A stretch of 64,000 bases of DNA from assembly GCA_014218235.1 (NCBI GenBank), contig CM024755.1, positions 40,258,109 to 40,322,108 of the forward strand. The letters run 5' to 3'. Each line of letters begins with the position of its first letter. Within the stretch, counting starts at the first letter, position 1. The position numbers were made by a program, and so were the translations under genes. Positions 34,273 through 46,601 of the stretch are shown here, in pieces. The notes below the pieces were generated by a model that was not told the DNA's origin, made no database searches, and saw nothing but the letters and a program-made list of their open reading frames with translations. This stretch comes from Colocasia esculenta (Eukaryota > Streptophyta > Magnoliopsida > Alismatales > Araceae).

Positions 34273-36088
34273 TGTGACGACCCAGAACCTGCATTACCAG
34301 TAACAACCGGTAACCCGAATTCTGACCCGCTAACCCACGAGGCAAGCTCGGAAGGGTAGGAAGTGAAAGTCCGAGGAGACTATATGTAACAAGATACACA
34401 CCATGCAAAGCAGTAAAATTCCACTATATGAACATATCATATACAATCTCAGAGTCTGAGACAAAGTATAGAGTACAGAAGTACAACAAAAAGGTACAAC
34501 TCACTGCAGCTAGGGAGCACCAACACCGAAGTGGCTAGACTCGCCTGGAACGGGAGTCGACGAAGACCCACCGAAAGGGAAGGGAGTGAGTCTCAAGAAA
34601 AGAGACCCAGTAGGGAAAAGTAACCCCACCGGCAACTAAACTAAAGTGCGGAAAGTAAAAACTGAAAGTAAGTACACGTCGCACCACAACACAAAATTGT
34701 AAACCACGCGGCTCAGTAACACACACTCACACACACAACAAGTAGGACTCAGCTAGGGTTTGTGGCTCGGCGTCCCGTCACCACAGAGGCTCTCAACCCC
34801 AGCCACATGTGCACACTACAGACGCTTTCTCTCGCGTCTGGTCCACGACCGGTTTTTCCCCTACGCTTGACCCTAGCGGTAGAGAAGGGGCTCCACGGAG
34901 ACCGGCTCAAAACCACCAAAAGGAGTACGCACAGGACAGAGTCGCACTCGATGTCCCGGCTCACTAGCGGAGGATAACCACACACTAGTCGTCTAGACGG
35001 AGTCGCACCCACGCCTAGGTAACACAACAGAAACGGGTACACGGTAATGCAACGCGCGTACAACAGACGGAACACACTCAACGTCTGAAACGCCGTACAG
35101 TAGTAAACATCTCGTGCCACAACAACTACTCTTACGCACAGGCGGAGTCACACTCTAAGCCTGGCCCACTTGTGCTATTAGGGCGGACATCACATGTCAA
35201 TCGCCTCTAATCACACAACTCAATTCTGCTGGGACACAGTATATAAACGGCCTGATCGATTGCCGTCAATAAAGGGTAAACGGCAACCCCTATGCCGCCA
35301 ACAATAACTAAACGGCAGTCGACCTTGTCGTTTAACTCATCCCTGAAGATCCAACGTCAACAGATGTGGACGTTGATATCTTCAGTCCCCCATACCCAGA
35401 ACTGAACCGAATCAGTCCCCATGGGCAGAAACACTTAACTAAACTCTGACTGATGGAGGGAAACACTTCCTCTCATCAATCTACACTACCAGAATATCAT
35501 AAATAGACAATCTAACACCTAGATTATCCAAACCACCCTCAATTCCGGCATGATATAACCCAAACCCTAAACCATGATTTGCACATCAATTAAGTTAATT
35601 GGACATGCTGGTTTGCTGGGGAAGGTTATAGGGGTTAAGTCCCTACCTCAGAACGCTTAATCAATCCCCAAACAGCCACCAATCGCACCAGATTTCCTCG
35701 AAGACTCCGCGCGAATCACGCCAAAACCTTGCGTTTCCCGCCCGATCTAGCAACGCCACACGATCCAGGGGCTTTCCACGAGCTCAAATCACTCAACAGA
35801 TGCTACAGGAAACAAGAAAGGCTAAGGTGGAAGGAAGGAGAGGAAAGGAGAAGAAGAAGCTCTGCTCTCGGGCTGTCCTATTTCAACAGGACTGGTTAGT
35901 CGACGTCAACATCTATGGCCGCCAACTGAACCGCCTACAGATTAACGTCCACATAGCTTGTCGTTGTGTTCAAGATCAGACGTCCACATCGCTGGACGCT
36001 GACTCAGACTCAACGGCAAGCCTTGGCCGTCAACTACACAGGACCTCTACAGACCCAATAAGGATCCATTAAAGACCCAAGACCTACA
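34273..36088 (-). repeat. R1b 3' LTR (about 1.82 kb)
   Basis: It begins TGTGACGACCC and ends GACCTACA in plus coordinates, one base short of the GACCTTACA terminus of the 5' copy. The hairpin equivalent to 3331-3374 lies near 35342-35384, and CGTCCA/TGGACG at 35981-35998. Confidence 0.95.
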
Positions 36089-36102
36089 GCTCTCCCCCCT
36101 TA
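36089..36102 (-). other. R1b polypurine tract
   Basis: AAGGGGGGAGAGC on the minus strand adjoins the 3' LTR start. Confidence 0.85.
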
Positions 36103-37640
36103 AGGAATTTTGCCCTCAAAATTCAAACAACACAAGGAAAGAGAAGAAGACTCACCAAAGAGGTACGGAAAATGCTCGCGCATTTCGTCCTCCGGCTCCC
36201 ATGTCGACTCACCACCGGAGTGCCGCTGCCACGCAACACGAACTAAAGGAATTGCCTTGTTCCTCAACCTCTGAACTCGGCGATCCTCAATGTGCAACGG
36301 AAACTCTGGTATAGTCAACACTGGAGTCACCTCAGACCACTCTGCACTCTGCAGAACGTGAGACTCGTCAGCAAGATATCTCCGAAGCATCGACACGTGA
36401 AACACGTCGTGCACTGCTGCCAACTCTGACGGAAGCTCAAGTCTGTACGCCAAACCTCCGACACGCTCAGAAATGGTGAAAGGCCCAATAAAGCGAGGAC
36501 TCAACTTTCCACGCTTACCGAACCTCACCACTCCCTTCATAGGAGACACACGAACAAACACCTGGTCTCCTACCTGAAACTCGAGCGGTCGTCTGCGCTG
36601 ATCTGCATAACTCTTCTGCCGACTCTGAGCTGACTGAAGCCTTGTCTCACAAGCTGAACTACCTCAACTGACTGCTGAACCAACTCCGGCCCCGTGACAA
36701 CTCGCTCGCCAACCTCGAACCAGTCAAGAGGAGTGCGACACGGTCGTCCGTACAAAGCCTCATATGGTGCCAAACCGATATTGGAGTGGTAACTATTATT
36801 ATATGCGAACTCGACCAACGGCAAGTGAGCTGTCCACGACCCCTGCCACTCCAGGCAACAAGCTCTAAGCATGTCCTCCAAAGTCTGGATAGTCTGCTCT
36901 GACTGACCGTCTGACTGAGGGTGGTAGGCGGAACTAAAAGCCAACTCTGTCCCCAAAGCTCTCTGGAAACTGCGCCAGAACCCAGAAGTGAAGCGAGGAT
37001 CTCTGTCTGACACAATAGAGATCGGCACTCCATGCAAAGGAACAATCCGCTCTACGTACAACGCGGCCAACCTACTCACACCCCAACTAGTCCTGACAGG
37101 CAAGAATCTGGCAGTCTTCGTCAATCTGTCCACAAGAACCCAAATGCTGTCAAAACCTCCAGCTGTCCTCGGCAAACCACAAACAAAGTCAGTCGTAACA
37201 TGGTCCCACTTCCACATCGGAATCTCTAACGGCTGCACAAGTCCTCCTGGACGCTGATGTTCGGCCTTCACCTGCTGACAGACCAAACACCTAGCAACAA
37301 AAGCCACTATGTCTCTCTTCATCCCAGGCCACCAAAACTGACGTCTCAACCTGTGGTACATCTTGGTCGCCCCTGGATGAATAGAGTACCTGGAACCATG
37401 TGCCTCCTGCAACACGACTCTCCTGATAGACTCCTCAACAGGAACATAGAGTCTACCTCAGAACCTAACAGTCCCGTCCTCATAAAGCTCAGCCTCTGGA
37501 AGAAGCAACACACTACACAACTCGGGATCTGCCTGCTGAGCCTCAGCAACCTGTCTCACAATCGCGGGAGCTGTTAACAAACTGCCCAACACACACTGAG
37601 GACGACTGGATGAAACTCTGAAAGATCCCTCTGTCGCAGA
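36103..37640 (-). pseudogene. R1b integrase with chromodomain-like tail
   Basis: From right to left: a linker with a stop near 37458; zinc domain HPGATKMYHRLRRQFWWPGM and [12 protein letters not shown]; core with TTDFVCGLP, VSDRDPRFTSGFW and SSAYHPQSDGQSEQTIQ (catalytic Asp, Asp and Glu regions present); then a two-base deletion near 36643 relative to R1a, which shifts the frame; then KLSPRFIGPFTI, HDVFHVSMLRRY and the chromodomain-like VAWQRHSGGESTWEPED. It is open as 281 and 153 codons on either side of the shift. Confidence 0.92.
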
Positions 37641-38813
37641 CTACCACAACTGCCACTCTCTAAGCATCAGATGACTCATCCGTGCTTTCCTACTCAAGGC
37701 ATCTGCAACTACATTCGCCTTTCCAAGCTTATACTCAATGCTGAAATCATAGTCTTTCAGATATTCCATCCATCGACGCTGCCTCATATTCAGATCCCTC
37801 TGAGAGAACACATATCTCAAACTCTGGTGGTCGGTACGGACTACAAAACTCACTCCGTACAAGTACAGACGCCAAATCCGCAAAGCAAACACCACTGCTG
37901 CAAGCTCTAGGTCGTGGGTCTGGTAACTCTCCTCGTAGGGCTTAAGCTGGCGAGACGCATAAGCCACCACTCGGCCTTGCTGCATCAAGACCGCACCCAA
38001 ACCAACACCTGAAGCATCTGTGCAAACCTCAAAACCCTCCTCACCTGAAGGTAAGGCAAGAACTGGCGCCGACGTAAGCAGACGTTTCAACTCTATGAAA
38101 CTCTGCTCACACTGCTCCGACCACTCAAACGGAACTCCCTTTCTCGTCAACCGAGTCAAGGGTGCAGCAATCTGAGAAAAATCTCGAACAAACCTGCGGT
38201 AGTAACCTGCCAAACCCAGAAAGCTACGAATCTCAGACACAGATCTGGGACTCTCCCACTGCAAAACTGCCTCAACCTTCACTGGATCTACTGAAACTCC
38301 CTCACCTGAGATCACGTGCCCCAAGAAGTGAACCTGTTGTAGCCAAAACTCACACTTGCTAAGTTTAGCATACAACTGGTGCTCTCGCAAAGTCTGCAAC
38401 ACGATCCTCAGGTGCTCGGCGTGCTCCTCCTCCGAAGCGGAGTACACCAGAATGTCGTCAACAAACACTACGACAAACCGGTCCAAGAACTGGTGGAACA
38501 CCCGGTGCATCAGATCCATGAAGGCCGCTGGAGCATTGGTGAGCCCAAACGGCATCACCAAAAACTCAAAGTGTCCATATCTGGTCCGAAAAGCAGTCCT
38601 CTCAATGTCCGAGTCTCTAATCCGCAACTGATAGTAGCCCGACCTCAAGTCAATCTTCGAGAAGACACGAGCAGACTGAAGCTGATCAAAGAGATCATCA
38701 ATCCTAGGCAAAGGATACCTATTCTTGATGGTCACTTGATTTAGCTTCCTATAATCGATACACAACCTCAGGCTACCATCCTTCTTCCGGACAAACAAAA
38801 CAGGTGACCCCAC
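37641..38813 (-). pseudogene. R1b reverse transcriptase and RNase H (open 390 codons)
   Basis: RT begins near [14 protein letters not shown] and includes [34 protein letters not shown] and the catalytic [11 protein letters not shown] (near 38460); the connection [16 protein letters not shown]; RNase H with [10 protein letters not shown] and [10 protein letters not shown]; then [13 protein letters not shown]. It is intact through RNase H and ends at a TAG near 37641. It is separated from protease by a one-base loss near 38808 (four C where R1a has five). Confidence 0.93.
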
Positions 38814-40756
38814 GGAGAAAAGCTAGGACGAATATAGCCCTTCTCCAACAACTCCTCAAGCTGCCTCTTCAACTCCCTCAACTCTGCTGGTGCCATACGG
38901 TACGGTGCCTGCGCAAAAGGTAAAGTGCCAGGAACCAACTCTACAGTAAACTCAATCTCTCTCTCTGGTGGCAAACCAGGCAACTCTTCCGGAAACACAT
39001 CCGGAAACTCACACACTACGGGAATGTCCCCCACTCCCGAGGCAAACTGGTCAAGAGTCACTGCAGAAACTAGGAAACCCTGACAACCAGAAGCAAGCAA
39101 CCTCCCTGCCCTCAAAGTAGAAACTAAAAAGTGAGAAGTAAGAGGTACGATACCCTGGAAGTAGAACGCTGCTGCTCCAGGTATCCGCAAGTGCACCCTC
39201 TTCTTCTGGCAATCCATCACTGCACCATACCGCTCTAACCAGTCCATACCCAAAATCACATCATAATCATGCAACTGCAAGGCAAAAAGACGGGCTGACA
39301 ACAACTGATCCTGCAACTGCACAGGTACCTCCTCGAGACAGTAGGACGTAAGGACAAAGTCCCCCGTCGGCAACTCTACTGCCAACTCAACAGACTCTCC
39401 CGAACTCAATTCTCCAAGGGAGTCTAAAAAGTCCTCAGACACAAAAGAGTGAGAGGCACCGGAATCAAACAAAACTCTAGCTGCATAACCAAAAACTGAA
39501 ACAGTACCTTCCACCAGGTGAGCTGCCTCCGCGTCTGCACGAGTCAAGTGGGTAACACGACCTCTACCTCTCGACCCACCAGAACCTCCGGTCTGCTGAC
39601 GCTGCTGCGCTGGTACCTGCTGCTGCTGCTGCTGCACTTGGGGCTGCGACTGGGTCTGCTGCTGCGGCACACGAGGTAGCAAAGGACAATCTCATGCCAT
39701 ATGACCCATCTGGTCACACCGGTAACACTGCCCAGCAAAAGTACGTTGTACCTACTGCGAAGGCTGACCTGTCGGCTGCTGAACACTCCCAACCGACTGC
39801 TGCCTCTGCTCTGCCTGCCTCCTATCACGCCAAAACTTCCTCCGAGATCCTGACTTCACCGACGTCCCAGTAGAAGTGGACGCGTAAGAAGTCGTAGTCC
39901 TCGGGGTCGTCTGCACAGTACCCTGCTGCTGGCGAGGCTGGGAAGGAACTACCTGCGTCTGAACCTCTGCGCTCCGAGCACGAGTCCGCAAGGTGTCTGC
40001 CTCCAACGCTGCCGCTGTCTGATAGGCCGCATCCAAGTCTGTGACACGAGCAACTATCAGCGCCTGCCTGAGCTCTGGCCTCAAGCCTCTCACAAACTGC
40101 TGAGTCCTCAAACCCTCATCTCCCATAATCTGCGGAGCATAACGCCCTAACTCCACAAATCTGGCCCTGTACTGCACCACAGTAGAGTCCCTCTGCTGCA
40201 AGTCCAAGAACTAGTACAACCTCTCCGTCCAAACGTAAGTAGGACAGAAGGCTCTCTCAAAAGAAACAACAAACTCCTGCCACGGAATCTGTCTCAGTGG
40301 GCGAGACTGAAAAGTAGTCTCCCACTCAGCGGACCACCAAGTCAACGCCTGTGCCTGCAACTGGTAACTGGCTAGGAGCACTCGCTCCTCTGGAACACAC
40401 TCCATGGAACGAAAAGTCCGCTCCACTGCATCTAACCAAGCTCGCGCTACATCTGGATTAGGCTGGCCCAAAAACTGAGGTGGCTGAAACTGCAAGAACT
40501 CCCTCAACACCCTCCCAGTACCACCCTGGGGTACCGGTGCGTCACGGTGCTGAGCAACAAACTGAGCCATCCCCTCAAGAAAATGAGTCATGTCTAATCC
40601 CTGAGCTACCTGAGGTGGAGGTGGCGGCGGCGGAACAATACCACTATGTGCGTCCTGTGGCAAAGGCTGCGTCTGCTGAGGTGGCGGAGCATCTCCAACC
40701 TCCAGACGAGTCGCTTGCTCGGCTACTCCCTCTCTAGGACGTCACCTAGGCGCCAT
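38768..40756 (-). pseudogene. R1b gag and protease (several nonsense codons)
   Basis: Start taken at the ATG on 40754-40756, homologous to the R1a start. Codon five is TGA where R1a has CGA. Further breaks: TAG near 40208 (CAG in R1a), TAG near 39752 (CAG) and TGA near 39693 (CGA), all C-to-T type. Between them are the proline-rich N-terminus, gag core (FERAFCPTYV, VVQYRARFVELGRYAPQI), a glutamine-rich segment, the CYRCDQMGHM knuckle, protease [12 protein letters not shown] and DYDVILGMDWL. The frame from 39682 runs through protease to the one-base deletion near 38808. Confidence 0.92.
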
Positions 40757-40887
40757 AGAACTACACACAGAACAAAAATACACACATATTTAACACTAAC
40801 TAACTCCGGGCTACATAGCTGCACTGTACTCTTTAAACTCTGAGTTAACATGATGGGTATTTCCTTATATATATCTCATCAGACCAG

Positions 40888-40899
40888 GCTCTGATACCA
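40888..40899 (-). other. R1b primer-binding site (initiator tRNA-Met)
   Basis: TGGTATCAGAGC on the minus strand, three bases after the 5' LTR end. Confidence 0.92.
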
Positions 40900-40902
40900 A
40901 AC

Positions 40903-42720
40903 TGTGACGACCCAGAACCCGCATTACCAGTAACAACCGGTAACCCGAATTCTGACCCGCTAACCCACGAGGCAAGCTCGGAAGGGTAGGAAGTGAAAGT
41001 CCGAGGAGACTATATGTAAGAAGATACACACCATGCAAAGCAGTAAAATTCCACTATATGAACATATCATATACAATCTCAGAGTCTGAGACAAAGTACA
41101 GAGTACAGAAGTACAACAAAAAGGTACAACTTACTGCAGCTAGGGAGCACCAACACCGGAGTGGCTAGACTCGCCTGGAACGGGAGTCGACGAAGACCCA
41201 CCTGAAAGGGAAGGGAGTGAGTCTCAAGAAAAGAGACCTAGTAGGGAAAAGTAACCCCACCGGCAACTAAACTAAAGTGCGGAAAGTAAAAACTGAAAGT
41301 AAGTACACGTCGCACCACAACACAAAACTGTAAACCACGCGGCTCAGTAACACACACTCACACACACAACAAGTAGGACTCAGCTAGGGTCTGTGGCTCG
41401 GCGTCCCGTCACCACAGAGGCTCTCAACCCCAGCCACGTGTGCACACTACAGACACTCTCTCTCGCGTCTGGTCCACGACCGGTTTTTCCCCTACGCTTG
41501 ACCCTAGCGGTAGAGAAGGGGCTCCACGGAGACCGGCTCAAAACCACCAAAAGGAGTACGCACAGGACAGAGTCGCACTCGATGTCCCGGCTCACTAGCA
41601 GAGGATAACCACACACTAGTCGTCTAGACGGAGTCGCACCCACGCCTAGGTAACACAACAGAAACGGGTACACGGTAACGCAACGCGCGTACAACAGACG
41701 GAACACACTCAACGTCTGAAACGCCGTACAGTAGTAAACACCTCGTGCCACAACAACTACTCTTACGCACAGGCGGAGTCACACTCTAAGCCTGGCCCAC
41801 TTGTGCTATTAGGGCGGACATCACATGTCAATCGCCTCTAATCACACAACTCAATTCTGCTGGGACACAGGATATAAACGGCCTGATCGATTGCCGTCAA
41901 TAAAGGGTAAACGGCAACCCCTATGCCGCCAACAATAACTAAACGGCAGTCGACCTTGTCGTTTAACTCATCCCTGAAGATCCCAACGTCAACAGATGTA
42001 GACGTTGATATCTTCAGTCCCCCATACCCAGAACTGAACCGAATCAGTCCCCATGGGCAGAAACACTTAACTAAACTCTGACTGATGGAGGGAAACACTT
42101 CCTCTCATCAATCTACACTACCAGAATATCATAAATAGACAATCTAACACCTAGATTATCCAAACCACCCTCAATTCCGGCATGATATAACCCAAACCCT
42201 AAACCATGATTTGCACATCAATTAAGTTAATTGGACATGCTGGTTTGCTGGGGAAGGTTATAGGGGTTAAGTCCCTACCTCAGAACGCTTAATCAATCCC
42301 CAAACAGCCACCAATCGCACCGGATTCCCCCGAAGACTCCGCGCGAATCACGCCAAAACCTTGCGATTACCGCCCGATCTAGCAACGCCACACGATCCAG
42401 GGGTTTCCACGAGCTCAAATCACTCAACAGATGCTACAGGAAACAAGAAAGGCTAAGGTGGAAGGAAGGAGAGGAAAGGAGAAGAAGAAGCTCTGCTCTC
42501 GGGCTGTCCTATTTCAACAGGACTGGTTAGTCGACGTCAACATCTATGGCCGCCAACTGAACCGCCTACAGATTAACGTCCACATAGCTTGTCGTTGAGT
42601 TCAAGATCAGACGTCCACATTGCTGGACGCTGACTCAGACTCAACGGCAAGCCCTGGCCGTCAACTACACAGGACCTCTACAGACCCAATAAGGATCCAT
42701 TAAAGACCCGAGACCTTACA
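40903..42720 (-). repeat. R1b 5' LTR (about 1.82 kb)
   Basis: It begins TGTGACGACCC and ends GACCTTACA in plus coordinates; near-identical to 34273-36088. Its first 270 and last 200 bases also match R1a closely. Confidence 0.95.
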
Positions 42721-42725
42721 ATGGT
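42721..42725. other. TSD of R1b, right copy (ATGGT)
   Basis: Identical to 34268-34272. Confidence 0.95.
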
Positions 42726-42753
42726 CCTGGGCCTGGGGAACTGGCACTTGAGC
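42721..42753 (-). pseudogene. R3 gag, second exon start
   Basis: Eleven codons (AQVPVPQAQDH) lie between the 94-nt candidate intron and the R1b insertion point. They continue in frame with 34267 once R1b and one TSD copy are removed. Confidence 0.65.
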
Positions 42754-42847
42754 CTGCCACAGCAAACATCATAAGCAACACATATAGCATAACAACATAG
42801 CAAACATATCATCAAGTAAAACAGAGTACCCTTTTTATCATTCTAAC
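42754..42847 (-). other. Candidate spliceosomal intron in R3 gag (94 nt)
   Basis: On the minus strand it begins GTTAGAA after CAG and ends GCTGTGGCAG before G. The flanking codons LEAQ and AQVPVPQ form a continuous glutamine/alanine-rich gag segment, whereas the interval itself has tandem stops and hydrophobic nonsense. It is AT- and T-rich, with a possible branch sequence TTGAT about 50 nt before the acceptor. Confidence 0.65.
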
Positions 42848-43072
42848 CTGAGCCTCCAGCTGAGCCTAGAGTGCAACCTGAGTGTGGGCCTGCATCTGCA
42901 TGGCCTGTACTAAACCCTGTATGAACACTCCATAGTCTACTGGTGGCGGTGGGGGAAGCACAGGACCCTGGGGTGCTGGGGCCTGCTGCTCACCCTGATC
43001 CTCATGTCGAGGCTCATCTCTCCTCTGCTCACCTTCATGAGCAGGAACACCACGCCTACCACGCGAAGCCAT
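42848..43072 (-). pseudogene. R3 gag, first exon
   Basis: Seventy-five codons starting MASRGRRGVPAHEGEQ, followed by a basic-acidic segment, a proline run and VDYGVFIQGLVQAMQMQ, ending AQLEAQ. One in-frame TAG (near 42866) sits in a glutamine-rich context and probably replaces CAG. The start is the first ATG after the leader and primer site. Confidence 0.75.
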
Positions 43073-43215
43073 ATCCTGTAAAATGATTTAATCACAATTT
43101 AGAACTAGACTATCTAATTTCTAACTATTTACTTATCTCTGTGGACAATCTACACAGACTTAGCATACAATGAAGATGATGGTATGTACATATTTATCTA
43201 CAATTTCAGCCTGTA

Positions 43216-43227
43216 TCTCTGATACCA
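43216..43227 (-). other. R3 primer-binding site (initiator tRNA-Met)
   Basis: TGGTATCAGAGA on the minus strand, five bases after the LTR end. Confidence 0.88.
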
Positions 43228-43232
43228 ATCTC

Positions 43233-46200
43233 TGTAACGACCCTCCTTATACCGGTATGGTTACACCAACCCACATCGGTATAATGAACGCCGCTACAGT
43301 GGGACATTTACCCAACAATTGTACAATTAAGCTGAAACATACACAAATATATATATATATAACACATGACAGTGGAAATTAAATGACTGGAAAGTAACTC
43401 TTATTCCATCATCCACATTCTATTCACAGTCCATATAGAGGAAAAGAGAACTAAACATTTCATAACTAAGAAATGAATTAAATACATTGTCCACATAAGA
43501 CTACGCAGAGCCTTTTTATTACATACTTATGAAAATGAAAGTACAACGCTGAATCTAAACGAGGTCTCCTACTCCCGCTCCGAGTCGCTCTTAACGATCT
43601 CCTCGGAAGAAGTAGAAACGTCTGCACCTGTACGCCGAAGCAAGGATGAGTTCAAAAGAACTCAACAAATAACTCTAAACACATTAAACTTACATGCATC
43701 ACCTAACATTCACATTCTCATACCACACAATCACATATAAGCATGGATTTAGCTATTTATGCAAATAGAACCTAAACATGATTTCTACACATATTACACA
43801 TGGAAATTGTTTAGTACAAAGTGTTCAATAACTTAAAGCCTATCACATGCTCTCTACACATTTATCAATATGTTAAACTAAGTTTCATTTAACTACATTT
43901 ATATATTCACATGTTAACATTTGTCATCTTAAACATGGAGTTTGTACACATAAAGAAAGAGACAATTCTAGCATGGATTCTATAATCATATTCACATGAA
44001 TAACACATTTATACACATGAAAAGCTTGCTGTTTTGCTATGTACATAACATATTCATTTAAGAAGTTATCATTTCACATGCTATAACAAGAGTTCATATT
44101 AACATATAATCATTTACACAATTTCACAGTTTTCACATGCATATTCCCTTAAACACAATTTCACATTATTTAAATGCCGTGACACATAGCCCAAACCACC
44201 ATTAGAAGGACACACACTAATCACAACACATATCTATCACTTGGGCATTCCAGTGATAAATCTTAGTTATTGCGCAAAACCGGGAGAAGCACTCTCCACC
44301 CTAACCAGCGATACTTGTTCGCCTCCAGGATTTAATCCCAATGCCCATGGGACATCACACACTATGAACCTTCCTGTGGGGACTTTACCACAGTACAGTT
44401 CCACAGCCCTCTAAGGTAGCAGTGTCACCCATTGGCACATTTACACATTTTCCATTTAAACACACGCACAATTTCACACCATTTTAACCCGTTATTCTCT
44501 TTTTCACATTCATGCACATGGTTCAGGTTCCCTATCATGGTACTACTGTTAATAGAAATAAATCAGTCACAACTACTAATTGATTCATATCATGCTGTAA
44601 TTACATTAATCATTTTTAATTACACTAAACCATACCCTTTTCATGATGAAAATATTGTAATCAGTACCTACTATTATCCAATGAATGTGAAAATTTAACC
44701 ACAGGTCGTTTACTGCTCACATATCACATATACGAAGGTTCATAATTTTCTGAAATATCCACTATTTAATAAAATTCAAACAGTGATATTATCTTAGGTG
44801 AAAATAGCCCAATTTACATAGTTGTTATCATTCAGACCTATAGTTCATGCTACACATGCATATTGATAGTACTGAATATATGCTAATTTTCAGGAATTTT
44901 TCTAATTTTATACCATTTATTGGAATTTCTATACTAAATCAGCATGCTCCTTATTTTACCATTCAGAAATTTTAATAATTTACACAGATATCATAAAATT
45001 CCAAATTTTATATAGCATGAACTGAAAACCTTAACTGATATACAGAAATTTCATGACTGTTAAATTCCACACAGATTTGCATAATCGAGATTTTACAAGA
45101 TTAAAATCTGTCAACTAGACATTTCTGATAATTCTAATAATGTGGGAAATCCATAGAAATTCATAACAATCCACAACAAGCTTCCACACAGATATTTACA
45201 TATCTTATAAAGTTTGTCTTATATCCTCATGCGCAGAAAATTTTGAGAAAATAGTTTTTATAGGGCAGTAGAAACATTGTTTCTGCCTGAAGAACTAAAC
45301 GGCAAGGGGTGGCCGCCTACAAAGTTAACGGCAACAAAGACCGCCGCTAAGTTCAGATCTTAACGGCAATAGATCCTGCCGTTAAGTTCCTATCTGTGCA
45401 GAACACAGACTGAACGCAAAAGATCAGCTGAATGGGGGGTTCCAGGACTCGAATTAAAATCCTAAAATTTCTGGGACATACTAGACACATGTAGGGATGA
45501 TGCGGATGGGTTACTTGCCTTGGATAAAATCCCCAATCGATGTTTTGAGTTGAAGAAGCTCTCTTCGGCCCAAGCCAAAGAGCCTTCAAATCCTTCTTTA
45601 TCCGGTTTCCCTGTTGATCTTCACTGCACACCAGCGTAGGGAAGTCATTCCCAGATGTTCAGAGTCCTCTCCAATCGATGTAGATCGTCGGATGAAGCCT
45701 CCAGTAGCCGGGTCGAAGAGTTCCAAAATAGGTTTTCGCACAGAAAGTCTAGGTTTTTGACCCAAGAGTCAAAAGGACAGACTTGGCCAAAAACTGGACA
45801 ATATAAAGGGTTGGGGGTCAGATACGCATAAGGGTTAGGCTAGGTTACCATTGGGGAACAGTTTCCAAATCAGAGGACGACATTTTCGGGGGCGTTTCTG
45901 GATCTGAGATCGCAACAGATCTGGAAAATAAACGTCAACATCTCTGGCCGCCAATACAGAGTTGGCGTCCATCAATGTGGCTGCTGACTCCCAATAAACG
46001 TCAACTCATGTTGACACCTACTGGTCGACAGAACAAACTTAAGACTGCAGAAACTATATGCACCACACACATATAGATATATAGATATATACCATGCATA
46101 CATTACATCAACACTAATTCATGCAAATCACACAAATAAATACTATGCATAATAGTCCATACATCAATAGTATATACTCGTATACACATATATACATAAG

Positions 46201-46233
46201 CAAACACTCAAGATAAAAATCAAGGGCCTGACA
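43233..46233 (-). repeat. R3 5' LTR (about 3.0 kb)
   Basis: It begins TGTAACGACCCTCC and ends GGGCCTGACA in plus coordinates (the 3' copy ends CTTACA). Conserved blocks shared with S1/S2 lie near 43626-43651 and 44238-44455; a hairpin like that at 20331-20348 is at 45999-46016. Confidence 0.95.
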
Positions 46234-46238
46234 AGATA
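46234..46238. other. TSD of R3, right copy (AGATA)
   Basis: Identical to 17525-17529 and followed by the resumed SV 5' LTR. Confidence 0.95.
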
Positions 46239-46534
46239 AGCCACATTTGTGTGTGTGTGTGGATGGTGGATGTAGGATACACTGTTGTGTAATCCGAACC
46301 ACCCTAAATCCTTGTGTCATTGTGGTTTGCTTGTCTCTTGCATTAGATGTTTGATAGGCTCGTTAGAATTTCATCATCTAACTTGTCTAATTCGTTTAGA
46401 AGTGTCATTGATCTTGAGATTTCATACTGAATTCAATTTCTCTAAGATCCTAATCGAAGTGAATCTTAAAATTTGGAGAAATCTATTCAACCCCCCTTCT
46501 AGATTTCTTATAGCAGTTTTTCCGCAACATTTTA
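46239..46534 (+). repeat. SV 5' LTR, second part
   Basis: It continues the LTR interrupted at 17529 and aligns with 56907-57202. Its terminus reads CATTTTA where the 3' LTR has CATTTCA, so the usual CA end has mutated to TA. Confidence 0.93.
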
Positions 46535-46536
46535 TT

Positions 46537-46548
46537 TGGTATCAGAGC
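46537..46548 (+). other. SV primer-binding site (initiator tRNA-Met)
   Basis: TGGTATCAGAGC, two bases after the 5' LTR. Confidence 0.93.
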
Positions 46549-46601
46549 AAGGTTCTCTTTGCACTTTAAGTGTTTGATCTAACGATCAAGAGTTTATTGC
46601 T

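Larger units (their letters stand above)
34273..42720 (-). mobile_element. R1b: complete Tekay-like chromovirus (about 8.4 kb)
   Basis: Minus-strand element with 3' LTR 34273-36088, polypurine tract, integrase, RNase H/RT, protease/gag, primer site and 5' LTR 40903-42720, flanked by ATGGT. Its two LTRs look very similar by eye, so it is probably one of the younger insertions, although its ORFs carry at least four stops and two shifts. Confidence 0.96.
17530..46233 (-). mobile_element. R3: Tekay-like chromovirus with 3-kb LTRs, split by R2 and R1b
   Basis: A minus-strand Ty3/Gypsy element with 3' LTR 17530-20565 and 5' LTR 43233-46233, TSD AGATA. The internal region reads from right to left: gag exon 1 (43072), R1b inserted in gag, gag-PR-RT (34267 to 32028), R2 inserted between RT and RNase H, then RNase H and integrase (22802 to 20590). 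Without the nested elements and their TSD copies it is about 11.0 kb. All parts carry multiple stops or shifts. Confidence 0.93.
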
